NCBI GenBank assembly: GCA_002862125.1
Contig: PHSP01000003.1
Span: forward strand, 372,001-436,000
Source of the DNA: Methylobacter sp. KS41
GTDB taxonomy: Bacteria > Pseudomonadota > Gammaproteobacteria > Methylococcales > Methylomonadaceae
Direction: 5' to 3'
Length of the DNA: 64,000 nucleotides
Shown here: positions 45,154 through 53,689 of the stretch, one piece after another
Layout of the letters: each line of letters starts with the position of its first letter
Numbering within the stretch: the first letter of the stretch is position 1
Translations under genes and position numbers: made by a program
The notes under the pieces: generated by a model
What the model was told of the DNA's origin: nothing
Database searches by the model: none
What the model saw: only the letters and a program-made list of their open reading frames with translations

Positions 45154-45444
45154 AGCGGTAATTCTACAGTGAAAAAGTTAACCTGGATTATCCCATAAAA
45201 ACGAAAAATCAACATAACTCCCAAAAAGTTTTAGAAGACAGTGTTGAGAAAAGTTAAGCGAGCCTGAATGTATATGGGATCGAAGCTTTGGCAGGGAATT
45301 TTTATCTCCGGCCTAAACTTTTTCTGACACGGTAATTCCGTTCCGGCGAAGTATTTATGAAAAATAAGAATTTATTAGCAGAGGATTCCGGCAAGTGCTA
45401 TGAGTTGACCGGTCAGGGTTCTGCATTCAAAATAAGTGCATGAT
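45154..45444. other. Intergenic region upstream of cysM
   Basis: About 290 bases (340 up to the next gene) with no recognisable gene. It holds the cysM promoter region and, at its right edge, the terminator of the PEP-CTERM gene. Confidence 0.4.
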
Positions 45445-45470
45445 AAAAAACGCCCCGAAGGGCGTTTTTT
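45445..45470. terminator. Strong bidirectional terminator after the PEP-CTERM gene
   Basis: AAAAAACGCCC-CGAA-GGGCGTTTTTT is a perfect hairpin with a tetraloop and flanking A and T runs. It lies 23 bases beyond the stop of the minus-strand PEP-CTERM gene and can work on both strands. Confidence 0.92.
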
Positions 45471-45492
45471 ATTGAGGCATGAGCTGATTTTC

Positions 45493-46023
45493 TTATTTGG
45501 CATCCGCTTGTTTACGGCGATTAAAGCCAGTAAAACCCAATATTGCTGAACCAAACAGCCAGACTGCACCCGGTAATGGTACGGAAGATACCGAATAGGT
45601 TGGTAGCGAGGAAAACTGCACAACATAGTTTCCGCCCATTAAACCAGCCGTTTTTCCAGATACATCAAACTCATACGAACCGGCAGTTAATTCATTAGAT
45701 TGATAGCCAATTATCGCATTGGAATTGTCTCGTAGAGCAGTGAAAGCAAATTCGGATGGGGCAGGTGCGGGCGAAACAGCTGCCACCATCAAATCGGATA
45801 TGGCGTATGCCTGAATAGAACCGATTGATAAATCAAATTTTATGGCGGTTGCCGCGCCTATATCGTTAACAGGCACCGTAAACGTGAAGCGGTCATCAAA
45901 TGACAGACCGGGAGTGGAATAGCTGATAATTTGAGGATTAGCCTGATCAAGATTGTAAGTATTTGCCGATACAAAAAATGAGCACCCAAACAGAGTAAGG
46001 GTAAATAAAGCTTTGATAAACAT
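45493..46023 (-). CDS. PEP-CTERM sorted protein, FxDxF type
   Basis: 176-residue secreted protein. An N-terminal signal peptide (FIKALFTLTLFGCSFFVSA) and a C-terminal sorting tail (VPLPGAVWLFGSAILGFTGF, then NRRKQ) mark a PEP-CTERM protein processed by an exosortase. The middle has SFDDRFTFTVP, the FxDxF signature of one PEP-CTERM subfamily. Such proteins are linked to extracellular polysaccharide or biofilm matrices. It has its own terminator and a CRP-type promoter, so it is a single-gene unit. Confidence 0.88.
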   Translation of the reverse strand: MFIKALFTLTLFGCSFFVSANTYNLDQANPQIISYSTPGLSFDDRFTFTVPVNDIGAATAIKFDLSIGSIQAYAISDLMVAAVSPAPAPSEFAFTALRDNSNAIIGYQSNELTAGSYEFDVSGKTAGLMGGNYVVQFSSLPTYSVSSVPLPGAVWLFGSAILGFTGFNRRKQADAK

Positions 46024-46084
46024 GGTAACTTCCCGTAAGTAATGAAAAGTGGTTGTAAAAAATGAACGTGGGGTGTGTTAACCC

Positions 46085-46139
46085 GGCCTTATTTATACGC
46101 TTTATTTGTTTCAACTTTGTGAACAGCTTCACAAAGTTG
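46085..46139 (-). promoter_or_regulatory. CRP-type activator site and promoter for the PEP-CTERM gene
   Basis: TGTGA-ACAGCT-TCACA at 46118-46133 is an exact match to the CRP core TGTGAN6TCACA, inside perfect 12-base arms (46112-46139). On the minus strand TATAAA lies at 46097-46092, which puts transcription start near 46085 and the site centre at about -40.5, the class II activation position. The gene starts about 60 bases further. Confidence 0.65.
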
Positions 46140-46348
46140 TAATCGATAATGATTGGGATGCTCGCTGATTTCAATAGATTTTTGGATGGATTAGTCTGGT
46201 TTTTTGTAGATCGACGCGGATACTCATGCCAAATTTTGTGTGAATCCAAGTCAGAATGGGCTACGGTTTGCAAGCCCGGCCAAAAGTTTTTGCTGGATTG
46301 CTTAAACATCACTGTTTAAACGTTCCGGACTAATAGCGCTGCCAGGGT
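46140..46348. other. Rest of the region between PEP-CTERM and patatin genes
   Basis: With the CRP promoter, this makes 325 bases between the two genes. I see no gene; a frame covering 45947-46312 only overlaps the PEP-CTERM start. No clear terminator for the patatin gene is visible. Confidence 0.35.
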
Positions 46349-47773
46349 TTACTGAGTCGTCTTCACAAATTTTCGATAGGTTTCCGATTTATCCAGCAGG
46401 CGCTTGGCGACATCACGCAATTCATCTATCTGCTCTTCCGGCAAAGAAAACGAGGTTTTCATGTTGAAAAATTTATCCCGTTCGGCAGCGTCGGACAAAA
46501 GATCGAAGCCGATATAAATAAACCCGAGTTCGGGGATTTTGGGAGCCGGTGTACTTAATACTGCGGCGGGACAATGTTGCTGCAACTGGCTTTGACAGGC
46601 CAGATAGGTATTTTTATCTTTTTCTAACTCGGTAAACGTTTTACGCAGGGTTTCCGTTGTTTCGAAAGAAAAATTATCCATCGGGACATTGGCAACTATC
46701 TTCAAAACGTCTATTACGCTGGGCGGGCTCGCCGAGGAATCGTAATTTAAATTAGGCTTGTTCTTGGCGTCGACAGTGATGATCAGGAGCTTTTTAATGA
46801 CTCCGGCGCCCATTTTCACTGGAAGATTTAACTCGGAGTCATTGGAAGTAAGAGCCTGCAACGGACCGCGCAGTCCCAGGTTGTCGGCGATGCCTCCGTC
46901 CAGCAGATGAATGTAGGGTCTTTTTTCGCCGTCCTGATAGGTTTTAAACAGCGCTGCGTTTTTATAACGGCTGGGATTGATAAGCAGGTCCTTTTCCGCT
47001 TCAGCGATCCAGCCGGGCTGGTGCTCGCTATATCCGCAAGAGCCGGCATGGTTATCCATGGTCATGGGTGGAAATGCCACCGGGAAATTGGATGAAGCCG
47101 CAACGGCGCGCGCCAAATCAACACCGCCAAGATCGGAGCACATCGGATCAAATTGAGCTTGTTCAAATGTAAAGCGAGAGCCCAGACTCATATCGGTGGC
47201 GTTGACCATCAAGTACGGTTTTGTTTTGCGAATAACTAAATCGGCGTATTTAACGCCCTTGAATATTTCCTCATTGTATAAATTGGCCGCCATGTCGATA
47301 CGGCTGTAATCAGGTGAAGCCAGACGAAACCAATTCGCGGGATTAAACAATTGATTGAAAAGTTCGCCCTCAATGTCGCGATAGAGAAAATCCCGTAGAA
47401 ACCCGGACTGGCTTTTATCCTTGAAGGTGGCATCGCCGAAAGCAGCATAATACCCGGCAGTAAAACTGCCTCCGGAAACCGATGAAATCACATCGACTTC
47501 GTCCAGTAAGGTGCTGTGTTTGCCTTCCCAGACAATCGGCGTATTGCGCAGCTTTTCAAGAACGCCGTAGGACAATGCCGCGGCCCGTGTGCCGCCTCCG
47601 GAAAAAGTTAGAATGACGAACAGGCTTTCGCTGTTCTTTTGATCGCTGAGTTCGTCATAGCGGTAACCTTTATCAAGGTCATAGCGGTCCAGTTTAGGGT
47701 TATGCGGATAACTGGCGCAACCAGGCAATCCGAATGCCAACAGGGTTAACAAAATTGGGAATAAGAGTTGCAT
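46349..47773 (-). CDS. Patatin-like phospholipase, lipoprotein
   Basis: 474 residues. Signal peptide with lipobox LPGCASYP, so probably membrane-anchored. Patatin domain: oxyanion loop FSGGGTRAAALSYGVLE, nucleophile Ser in SSVSGGSFTAGYYA (GxSxG), and catalytic Asp in LLDGGIADNLGLRGPL. Family enzymes hydrolyse phospholipids or acyl glycerols. All catalytic residues are present. It is the last gene of a same-strand cluster from 53689 down. Its role with the peptidoglycan hydrolase upstream is unknown; self-repair, envelope turnover or an attack on other cells are possible. Confidence 0.9.
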   Translation of the reverse strand: MQLLFPILLTLLAFGLPGCASYPHNPKLDRYDLDKGYRYDELSDQKNSESLFVILTFSGGGTRAAALSYGVLEKLRNTPIVWEGKHSTLLDEVDVISSVSGGSFTAGYYAAFGDATFKDKSQSGFLRDFLYRDIEGELFNQLFNPANWFRLASPDYSRIDMAANLYNEEIFKGVKYADLVIRKTKPYLMVNATDMSLGSRFTFEQAQFDPMCSDLGGVDLARAVAASSNFPVAFPPMTMDNHAGSCGYSEHQPGWIAEAEKDLLINPSRYKNAALFKTYQDGEKRPYIHLLDGGIADNLGLRGPLQALTSNDSELNLPVKMGAGVIKKLLIITVDAKNKPNLNYDSSASPPSVIDVLKIVANVPMDNFSFETTETLRKTFTELEKDKNTYLACQSQLQQHCPAAVLSTPAPKIPELGFIYIGFDLLSDAAERDKFFNMKTSFSLPEEQIDELRDVAKRLLDKSETYRKFVKTTQ

Positions 47774-47782
47774 AAAGTCATC

Positions 47783-47989
47783 CTAATTAAATTCGATTTT
47801 ATAAGGACTAAGCGATGTCGTGTGTTCAATAACGGCGTCTACTTTTGCCGGGAGATAATTTTGCAGACCCTCCATGGTAAAACTGTGATGGCCTTTTATG
47901 ATAAGCAAGGTCTGGTTGGTTTGGCCCAGTTTTTGGCCGTCCGCCAATACAGTCCGGTCTTCTTTAAAGCTGACAAAAACGTATTCCAT
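47783..47989 (-). CDS. Small unknown protein (68 residues)
   Basis: Starts MEYVFVSFKEDRTVLADGQK with an AAGGAG ribosome-binding site 9 bases before the ATG, and ends 9 bases before the patatin start, so coupling to that gene is likely. The sequence contains a short beta-like pattern (LLIIKGHHSFTM) recalling a PEGA-type repeat, but I do not recognise a family. No signal peptide. Confidence 0.6.
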   Translation of the reverse strand: MEYVFVSFKEDRTVLADGQKLGQTNQTLLIIKGHHSFTMEGLQNYLPAKVDAVIEHTTSLSPYKIEFN

Positions 47990-48136
47990 GGGTGTAACTC
48001 CTTAAAAAGTTATGGTTATTGGTAATTGCAATTTTTGACAATTTAAATCGGCTTGGTGATTATTTACCATTATCGGCGAAATGCAGGTAACTCTTTATGC
48101 TGAAAATAGTATTGTACTCTGCAACTATTCATTCAC

Positions 48137-49003
48137 TCAGCCTTTACCGGCATCTGAGGCGGCTTTTTTGGCCAAGTAAGCTCCTTGGCCCAAGCCAAGA
48201 CCCGATAATAGGGTCGTATCGACATCCGGCAGGGTAATTTGCTGCGCATATTCCAACCAACCAAGGAAGTGGAAAGACATGATGAGAAACGTTCCCACGG
48301 CAAGAATGATAAAAAAGAACATCTGAGTATCCCCCAGATCAAATTCGCCATCGTCGTTTTGGAAAAGATCAGAACAAAGATTAGGCGTACCGGTCGACTT
48401 CGGGGCAGCAGAGCCGGGAGCGGACTTTTGTACAGTAATTGCTTTAGCCGCGCCATAGGTTAAGGTACTGATTCCAGACAGGGCGAGAAGATTTTCGGTA
48501 ATACCGATGCCGCCTAAATAATCCCAGCCTAAAAGAAAACAGCGCAACGCCAGCGTCGCAAGATAAACTGTCATCAGGGCGCTGAACCAAAGTACCACCT
48601 GGACCTTGGAATTGCTATAACGTTTATCGGCACCGATAACAAACTCTACCGGAGAACCTTTTGTTACCAGGGTGAAAAGTCCGATGATTATCAAAAAGCC
48701 CCCGGAAAGCGCCAGGGTTCGAGTCCAGCCCGCGCAAGGTTTGCTGACTTTTTTCAGCTTCTTAATCATGGAAGGGTTGCCGTCAACCAAAACGGCTTCT
48801 ATTCGATCTCCCGGCTGGATAAGCTGGATGAGGCTTGTGGATTCCGGATCGTTGATTGTGTATGGCTTATCATCCTTCGATGTGATTGTGGAATCCTTTA
48901 TATCTTTGACTTCGATGATAAACGTTGATAAGTCGGTTGCGAAACCCGGTCTGACTGCCGCGATAAAAAACCAGATGACTATGAATGCGAGATTGCGATA
49001 CAT
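48137..49003 (-). CDS. Unknown membrane protein with signal peptide
   Basis: 288 residues, not recognised. Residues 1-22 look like a signal peptide (FIVIWFFIAAVRPGFA). A soluble domain of about 70 residues follows. Four probable membrane helices come next at about 95-113, 133-157, 165-187 and 222-246, then a C-terminal Gly/Ala tail. CSDLFQNDDGEFDLGDTQMF sits before the last helix. AGAGGA before the ATG is a good ribosome-binding site. It lies between the multidomain hydrolase and the patatin gene, on the same strand. Confidence 0.7.
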   Translation of the reverse strand: MYRNLAFIVIWFFIAAVRPGFATDLSTFIIEVKDIKDSTITSKDDKPYTINDPESTSLIQLIQPGDRIEAVLVDGNPSMIKKLKKVSKPCAGWTRTLALSGGFLIIIGLFTLVTKGSPVEFVIGADKRYSNSKVQVVLWFSALMTVYLATLALRCFLLGWDYLGGIGITENLLALSGISTLTYGAAKAITVQKSAPGSAAPKSTGTPNLCSDLFQNDDGEFDLGDTQMFFFIILAVGTFLIMSFHFLGWLEYAQQITLPDVDTTLLSGLGLGQGAYLAKKAASDAGKG

Positions 49004-49146
49004 TAGAAAATCCTCTTATTGTTGTTAGCAAGTGGTTGTTATTCCCAGTTTTTCAAAGAGGGCAGGGAATTTCTCAATCCTTAAGTTAGGACGGTTTCGC
49101 GACAGAAATCGTCGACATTATTTAAGGAAAAATATGAATCGACTAG

Positions 49147-49269
49147 CTACGAATCCACATTAACTCCTGGAATCGCCTGGCAAATAAGAGCCGGTGACAT
49201 GTTTGTAAGCGAGTGACGTTTTATCGTCGGAAACTCCATCAATGCGGAAGTAAATGCTGCTTTTGCCAT
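49147..49269 (-). CDS. Possible 40-residue peptide
   Basis: An ATG at 49269 preceded by AAGGAG at ideal spacing opens a 40-codon frame starting MAKAAFTSALMEFPTIKRHS and ending in GVNVDS with a TAG. The ribosome-binding site is the best argument for it. No family known and no membrane segment; it has one cysteine. It could be a small secreted or ribosomally made peptide, or chance. It fills most of a 470-base gap that otherwise holds nothing I recognise. Confidence 0.4.
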   Translation of the reverse strand: MAKAAFTSALMEFPTIKRHSLTNMSPALICQAIPGVNVDS

Positions 49270-49473
49270 AAGTTTTCTCCTTAATGTAGTTTGTTGGACA
49301 ATTCGTGATAACAAACTGTATCAAACATCAAAACTATGTTGGGATTGCCTATAGACAGTCTTCTGGAGTGATAATCACCCTGAATTTCCCGGATTTCATA
49401 TTATTTCATCTAAACTACTCGCTAGATTTGAGTAGGATGACAACCGTATTTAAGGGTTTACAAGCGTAACGGC

Positions 49474-51174
49474 TTATGGGATGTTGATATAAAAAAGATG
49501 ACTACCAATACGAGCACAAGGTATTTTTCCTATTGCCCAAGCCGGAGTGATGCTTTTAGCGTGATAGTGCGTAGCACCGCTTGTGGGATCGGCTAAAAGC
49601 GCCGCCACAGCAGTCGTAGCAATTGCCATACATTCGGCAAATACAGGATCACTTTCTGTGACTTTCAAAAGCTTTGGCAGATTGGGGTCGCCGCTGTTCC
49701 AACAAGAAAATTGTTTTCTTTTTTTACATACTTCTTTAACCGTGCCACCGAAGCGGTCCGGTTCTTTTGTCCGATTTAGTACCACAGAAGCTACGGCTTC
49801 TCTTCCTTGTTTGGTCGGTTCTCCTCGCGCTTCTCCCCACAAGGTTCTTGCCAAAACATCAACGTTTTCATCTTTGGTTGTTGATGTTGGTAAAGATGGT
49901 TTCCAATTCAACCAGCGAAAGCTGCGAATTTTATTTACTGGAAAGTCCTTTTCACACACGGAATCTCCTTGATTACCGCCCAACAGAGTAACGTTTTTAG
50001 AGTCCCATTTAATAAAAAATCCAACATGTCCACTGCTGCCTTTTACCATCGGACTCATAACGCAAAGCGCGCCGATTGGTGGGTTATCAATAGGCTCGCC
50101 CCAATGCATCCAGTCGCTGGCAAGCTTAGATTTCAGGTTGTTTTCGATAATCATCGGGTTGTCTGAATTAGCCATGCAGAAACTCACAAAGGAAGCGCAC
50201 CAAGGTACATCGTCAGGATCAGGACTTCCCGCTGAATCATGGTATTCTTCAATACGCTTATTACTGTTCCCTGGTCCTGTTCCCGGTATTTCTTTCTGAC
50301 CTGATTCTTTAAGCGCTACGGTCAGCCAAGGCGGTTCGCCGCTACTGATTGGCGGTGGTATGTCAGCATTATCCTTTTTAAGGTCAGGCGCAATAGCTTT
50401 AGTAGCCTCTTGAATTTGCGCTTCTATGTTGTTAAGCAAGTCTTCAACAGTTGCCTCATTTTTATTGATAATAGCTGTTGCTTGTTTTGCTGGCAGAAAA
50501 TGCTTAATTGCTGGCAGAGATAATTCACTGAGTTTTTTCTTTGCATCGGCATCTCGCGCATTTAATACAGCATCGGCTATGTCCATACCAAAAGCATCAG
50601 TCAAATAAAGCTCAATTCTGGTTGGCAATACCCCCCTTTTTTCCAAAAATGCGGTTATGTTTCGTCCCGAATGATAGGCTGCTACTAGCGCTTGAGTCGA
50701 GGGCCTGGCAATAGCTTCATTTGTCAATTCTTTATCTGCCATAGACGCAAGCAATTCAGCCCACATTGTTGGAGTGAATTGAAAAGGGCCTATCGCTACT
50801 TCTGAACCGCTGGTACCCCGAATATTTTGCATACTGCTTTCTATCTGTGCGACTACAGCAAGATAATCACGATTTGAGCCATATATTATTGCGGCAAATC
50901 TTAATGAGCGAATAAATCCCTTCCTATCAAGCGGTATCGGAGGATCACCAGCAGTTGCTTCTTTCAAAAATTGCGCCAGAATGAAACCCTTTAGAGGAGG
51001 GGCACTTGAAGAAGATCGAACTTCAACTTGCCACCACTGATTACCATGATCATCGATAACTTCTTTGATGCCGTCAATAATATGTGAGTTCAATACAGTT
51101 TTTAGAACAGCTGAATTCGTGGAAGCATCAGAACGTAGCTTTACCGAAAAGGCGTTTTGTAATGTTAGTTTCAT
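49474..51174 (-). CDS. Multidomain cell-wall hydrolase: SH3, lysozyme-like, CHAP-like and SleB-like domains
   Basis: 566 residues with four parts. Residues 1-75 look like a bacterial SH3 domain (VKLRSDASTNSAVLKTVL, NQWWQVEV). Residues 85-240 are lysozyme/transglycosylase-like, with a candidate catalytic Glu in VVAQIESSMQNIRG and GPFQFTPTMWAELL. Residues 290-430 resemble the TIGR02594/CHAP amidase fold, with Cys in VPWCASFVSFCM and His in GSSGHVGFFIKW. Residues 437-566 are a SleB/hydrolase_2 domain (LARTLWGEARGE, AVASVVLNRTKEP, THYHA). There is no signal peptide or membrane helix, so it must stay inside the cell, leave by a special route, or act on lysis. Confidence 0.85.
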   Translation of the reverse strand: MKLTLQNAFSVKLRSDASTNSAVLKTVLNSHIIDGIKEVIDDHGNQWWQVEVRSSSSAPPLKGFILAQFLKEATAGDPPIPLDRKGFIRSLRFAAIIYGSNRDYLAVVAQIESSMQNIRGTSGSEVAIGPFQFTPTMWAELLASMADKELTNEAIARPSTQALVAAYHSGRNITAFLEKRGVLPTRIELYLTDAFGMDIADAVLNARDADAKKKLSELSLPAIKHFLPAKQATAIINKNEATVEDLLNNIEAQIQEATKAIAPDLKKDNADIPPPISSGEPPWLTVALKESGQKEIPGTGPGNSNKRIEEYHDSAGSPDPDDVPWCASFVSFCMANSDNPMIIENNLKSKLASDWMHWGEPIDNPPIGALCVMSPMVKGSSGHVGFFIKWDSKNVTLLGGNQGDSVCEKDFPVNKIRSFRWLNWKPSLPTSTTKDENVDVLARTLWGEARGEPTKQGREAVASVVLNRTKEPDRFGGTVKEVCKKRKQFSCWNSGDPNLPKLLKVTESDPVFAECMAIATTAVAALLADPTSGATHYHAKSITPAWAIGKIPCARIGSHLFYINIP

Positions 51175-51922
51175 ATATGCAACCTATATTTTCGTTGTTT
51201 TAATGACACAAGGTCTAGCCGGCTGATAACCGATCGACAAGTTCAGGTGTTAAAACCCCTGTTGGCTTTAAACCCTGAATTTCTTGAAACCGTTGAATTG
51301 ACGGACGTAGTTCTTGAAGGTTTTTTGGGTTAGTTGGAACATTTTGTACGCCAGTAGCACCGAGTTGCGTTGCCAAATTATCTAAGTTCGTTTTAGCATT
51401 AGGGTTAGCATCTTGCCCAAAGGAAAATCGCTCATAGGCATTGCTGAATCCTGGGCAACCGTTTATGCTAAGTAGAAAGCTTATTTCATCATCGGTAAGT
51501 TTATTTTTAAAACTGTCATTGCCTATAACATTAGTCGTTCGAAATAGAGCAATAGCATTTTTTGTTTGTGCATCAAAATCACCACTAGGTTTTGCTATAC
51601 AAAGTGCTTGTTGAATTTGCCTAGCATCGGTTTGGCTCAAATTACACTCATTGCCTTGACATTTTCCTGGTTGTTCAGGTAACGGCGGAGGCGGCTCAAC
51701 TGTAATTCGACCTTTAGTAATATCTGGCATTCCTTCTAGAGATTTGCCGCCAGTAAGAAGGGGGGAAAAAGTCACTGGATCTTTATTCTGCGCAATTAGC
51801 TCCTTATTCACTTCAGATTCTTTTACTTGAAGCCCTGCAGATGCGGTAATCCCGACAAATGCACCTAATAAAGTTCCAGCATTATAATATTCTTCAATGT
51901 CAATGAGAGCCGCATCCAAAGG

Positions 51923-53130
51923 CAGGGTTACCTCATTAAAAAATAGTCACCAAATCAACGGAATTTAGGATAATAACAAAATAAACAACGCTCAAGGAAC
52001 GGAAGAAATGGATTTTTTAGATATTTTTGGACAGCTCGACGATCCTCGTATTGAGCGGAAAAAGCTGCATCCCATGCCCGAAATACTGCTATTGACGTTG
52101 TGCGCAGTCATTTGTGGGGCAGAAAGCTGGGATGATATAGAAATGTTTGGCAAATCAAAGTTGGCTTTGTTACGCCAGTATCTGCCATATGAGTACGGTG
52201 TACCGAGCGATGACACCGTACGGCGGTTTTTCCGCGCCATTGATACAGCACAGTTCCAGCGTTTGTTTGTGGAATGGATTCGGGTCTGGTTGAGCCCAGA
52301 AGCGGCGGGTAAAGTGGTGGCAATTGATGGTAAAACGCTACGTGGCAGCCATGATGGCGGGCAATCGCCGATACACTTAGTATCAGCCTTTGCCAGCGAA
52401 GCGAGGATCGTCTTAGGGCAGATTAAAACCAGTGAAAAATCCAATGAGATTACCGCGATTCCTGAGCTATTGGCGTGGTTGGATGTGCGCGGTGCCATCG
52501 TGACCATTGATGCCATGGGTTGCCAAAAAGCCATCGCCGAGAAAATCATCGATAAAGGTGGCGATTACTTGTTGGCGCTTAAAGGCAACCAAAGCAGCCT
52601 GCATGATGACGTACGTCTACATTTTGAACAGACCGCCCCTGCGTCGCTCGCCCGGATGACCCGCGCTGAAAGCGTTGATAAAGGCCACGGACGCATCGAA
52701 GTTCGGCAGTGTCGCGTGAGCACAGATATTGACTGGCTTAGGGTGCGTCACCCTGAGTGGAAAAATCTGGGCAGTATTGTTGCGATTGACAGTGAGCGGC
52801 TCACCGGCGATACGACGGCCAGAGAAACCCGTTACTTTATCAGTAGTTCGCTGATCTCGGCACCGCAAATGCTGGCCGCCGTGCGTTTGCACTGGGGTAT
52901 CGAAAACCAGTTACATTGGGTGCTGGATATGTCTTTCGGTGAAGATCAAAGTCGCATACGCAAAGACAATGCCCCAACCAATGTCGCTATTATCCGTCAT
53001 GCGGCGTTGAACATGATACGACAGGCCCAAAAGAAACGTGTGTCCATCAAACGTATGCGTAAAGCAGCTGGCTGGGATGATTCTGTCTTAACAGATATCT
53101 TGGCTCAGGTTTTTTAATGAGGTAGCCCTG
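51923..53130 (+). mobile_element. ISAs1-family insertion sequence, 1208 bp, complete
   Basis: Ends are 21-base inverted repeats differing at one position: the left begins CAGGGTTACCTCATT (51923) and the right ends AATGAGGTAGCCCTG (53130). A 10-bp direct duplication CATCCAAAGG flanks it at 51913-51922 and 53131-53140. Size, end sequence and transposase all fit ISAs1. The near-perfect ends and exact duplication indicate a recent insertion. Confidence 0.95.
52008..53117 (+). CDS. ISAs1-family transposase
   Basis: 369-residue DDE-type transposase. The N-terminus DFLDIFGQLDDPRIERKKLH and the blocks VVAIDGKTLRGSHDGG, IVTIDAMGCQKAIAEKI, LLALKGNQ and HWGIENQLHWVLDMSFGEDQ are typical of the ISAs1/H-repeat family; the acidic triad lies in the AIDGK, TIDAM and IENQLHW segments. 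The frame is intact from start to stop, so the element may still be active. Confidence 0.95.
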   Translation: MDFLDIFGQLDDPRIERKKLHPMPEILLLTLCAVICGAESWDDIEMFGKSKLALLRQYLPYEYGVPSDDTVRRFFRAIDTAQFQRLFVEWIRVWLSPEAAGKVVAIDGKTLRGSHDGGQSPIHLVSAFASEARIVLGQIKTSEKSNEITAIPELLAWLDVRGAIVTIDAMGCQKAIAEKIIDKGGDYLLALKGNQSSLHDDVRLHFEQTAPASLARMTRAESVDKGHGRIEVRQCRVSTDIDWLRVRHPEWKNLGSIVAIDSERLTGDTTARETRYFISSSLISAPQMLAAVRLHWGIENQLHWVLDMSFGEDQSRIRKDNAPTNVAIIRHAALNMIRQAQKKRVSIKRMRKAAGWDDSVLTDILAQVF

Positions 53131-53689
53131 CATCCAAAGGGTACTCCTCGAATGTTGGTTTCAACATTCCATATCTTATGCGATTAGCAACTGTTTGACG
53201 TAACGCCCGCATTTGCGTATGGATCGCGTTTTTCGCTTGATCCAAAAGAATTTCTTTATCAAATGCTTCCTTGCCGCCGACTACTCCTGTAGCTATCCCC
53301 GAAAGTGCTGCTGTACCAGTCATCGCACCAGCGGTGGTAAGCCCCAACGTAGTGACCGTTGTTAAAAACGAAATTTCTCTATTCTCTTTAAACAACTTTC
53401 TTTCAAATTCAGAAAAGTTAATATCAACCCCAATCATTCCTGCCGACAGTATGTGATTACGGCAATAGACAGTTTTTACCGCATTACATGCTTCGATATT
53501 TTGTCGGGTAACAATCGGTTTTATTTCCTTAAGAGCATCCACAGGTTCTATTAATCGATCAGGGTATCCTCTTACCGATACGCAGCCTGAAATCATCAAC
53601 GGTAAAGCTAAGCCAGCGGTAGCCATCCAGTAGCTAATTTGTCTATAAAACGCCAGTCTAAAATTAAATATCGCGCCTAATATTCCCAT

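Larger units (their letters stand above)
51215..53689 (-). pseudogene. Lipoprotein gene with C-terminal peptidoglycan-binding-like domain, split by an insertion sequence
   Basis: The 5' part (53689-53141) and the 3' part (51922-51215) are one gene interrupted by the insertion at 51923-53130. Removing the insertion and one 10-bp duplication restores a single frame through FEEYPLDAALIDIEEYYNAG, 418 residues. The intact protein would have a lipobox (PLMISGCVSV), a glycine-rich possible membrane-inserting stretch (LGLTTAGAMTGTAALSGIAT), a proline linker (PPPPLPEQP), and a region resembling peptidoglycan-binding repeats (SQTDARQIQQALCI; IQRFQEIQGLKPTGVLTPEL). It heads the cluster with the multidomain hydrolase, 40 bases upstream of it. 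Confidence 0.88.

Noticed and set aside
45947-46312. Open frame of 121 codons upstream of the PEP-CTERM gene
   Set aside because: It overlaps the gene start and covers the CRP-type promoter; the sequence has no protein character.
48700-48735. GGTTCGAGTCC, like the T-arm of a tRNA
   Set aside because: It lies inside a good coding frame and no acceptor stem or anticodon arm can be drawn around it.
46349-53689. Reading the hydrolase cluster as a prophage
   Set aside because: No capsid, tail, integrase, terminase or holin gene is visible; only the hydrolase is phage-like.
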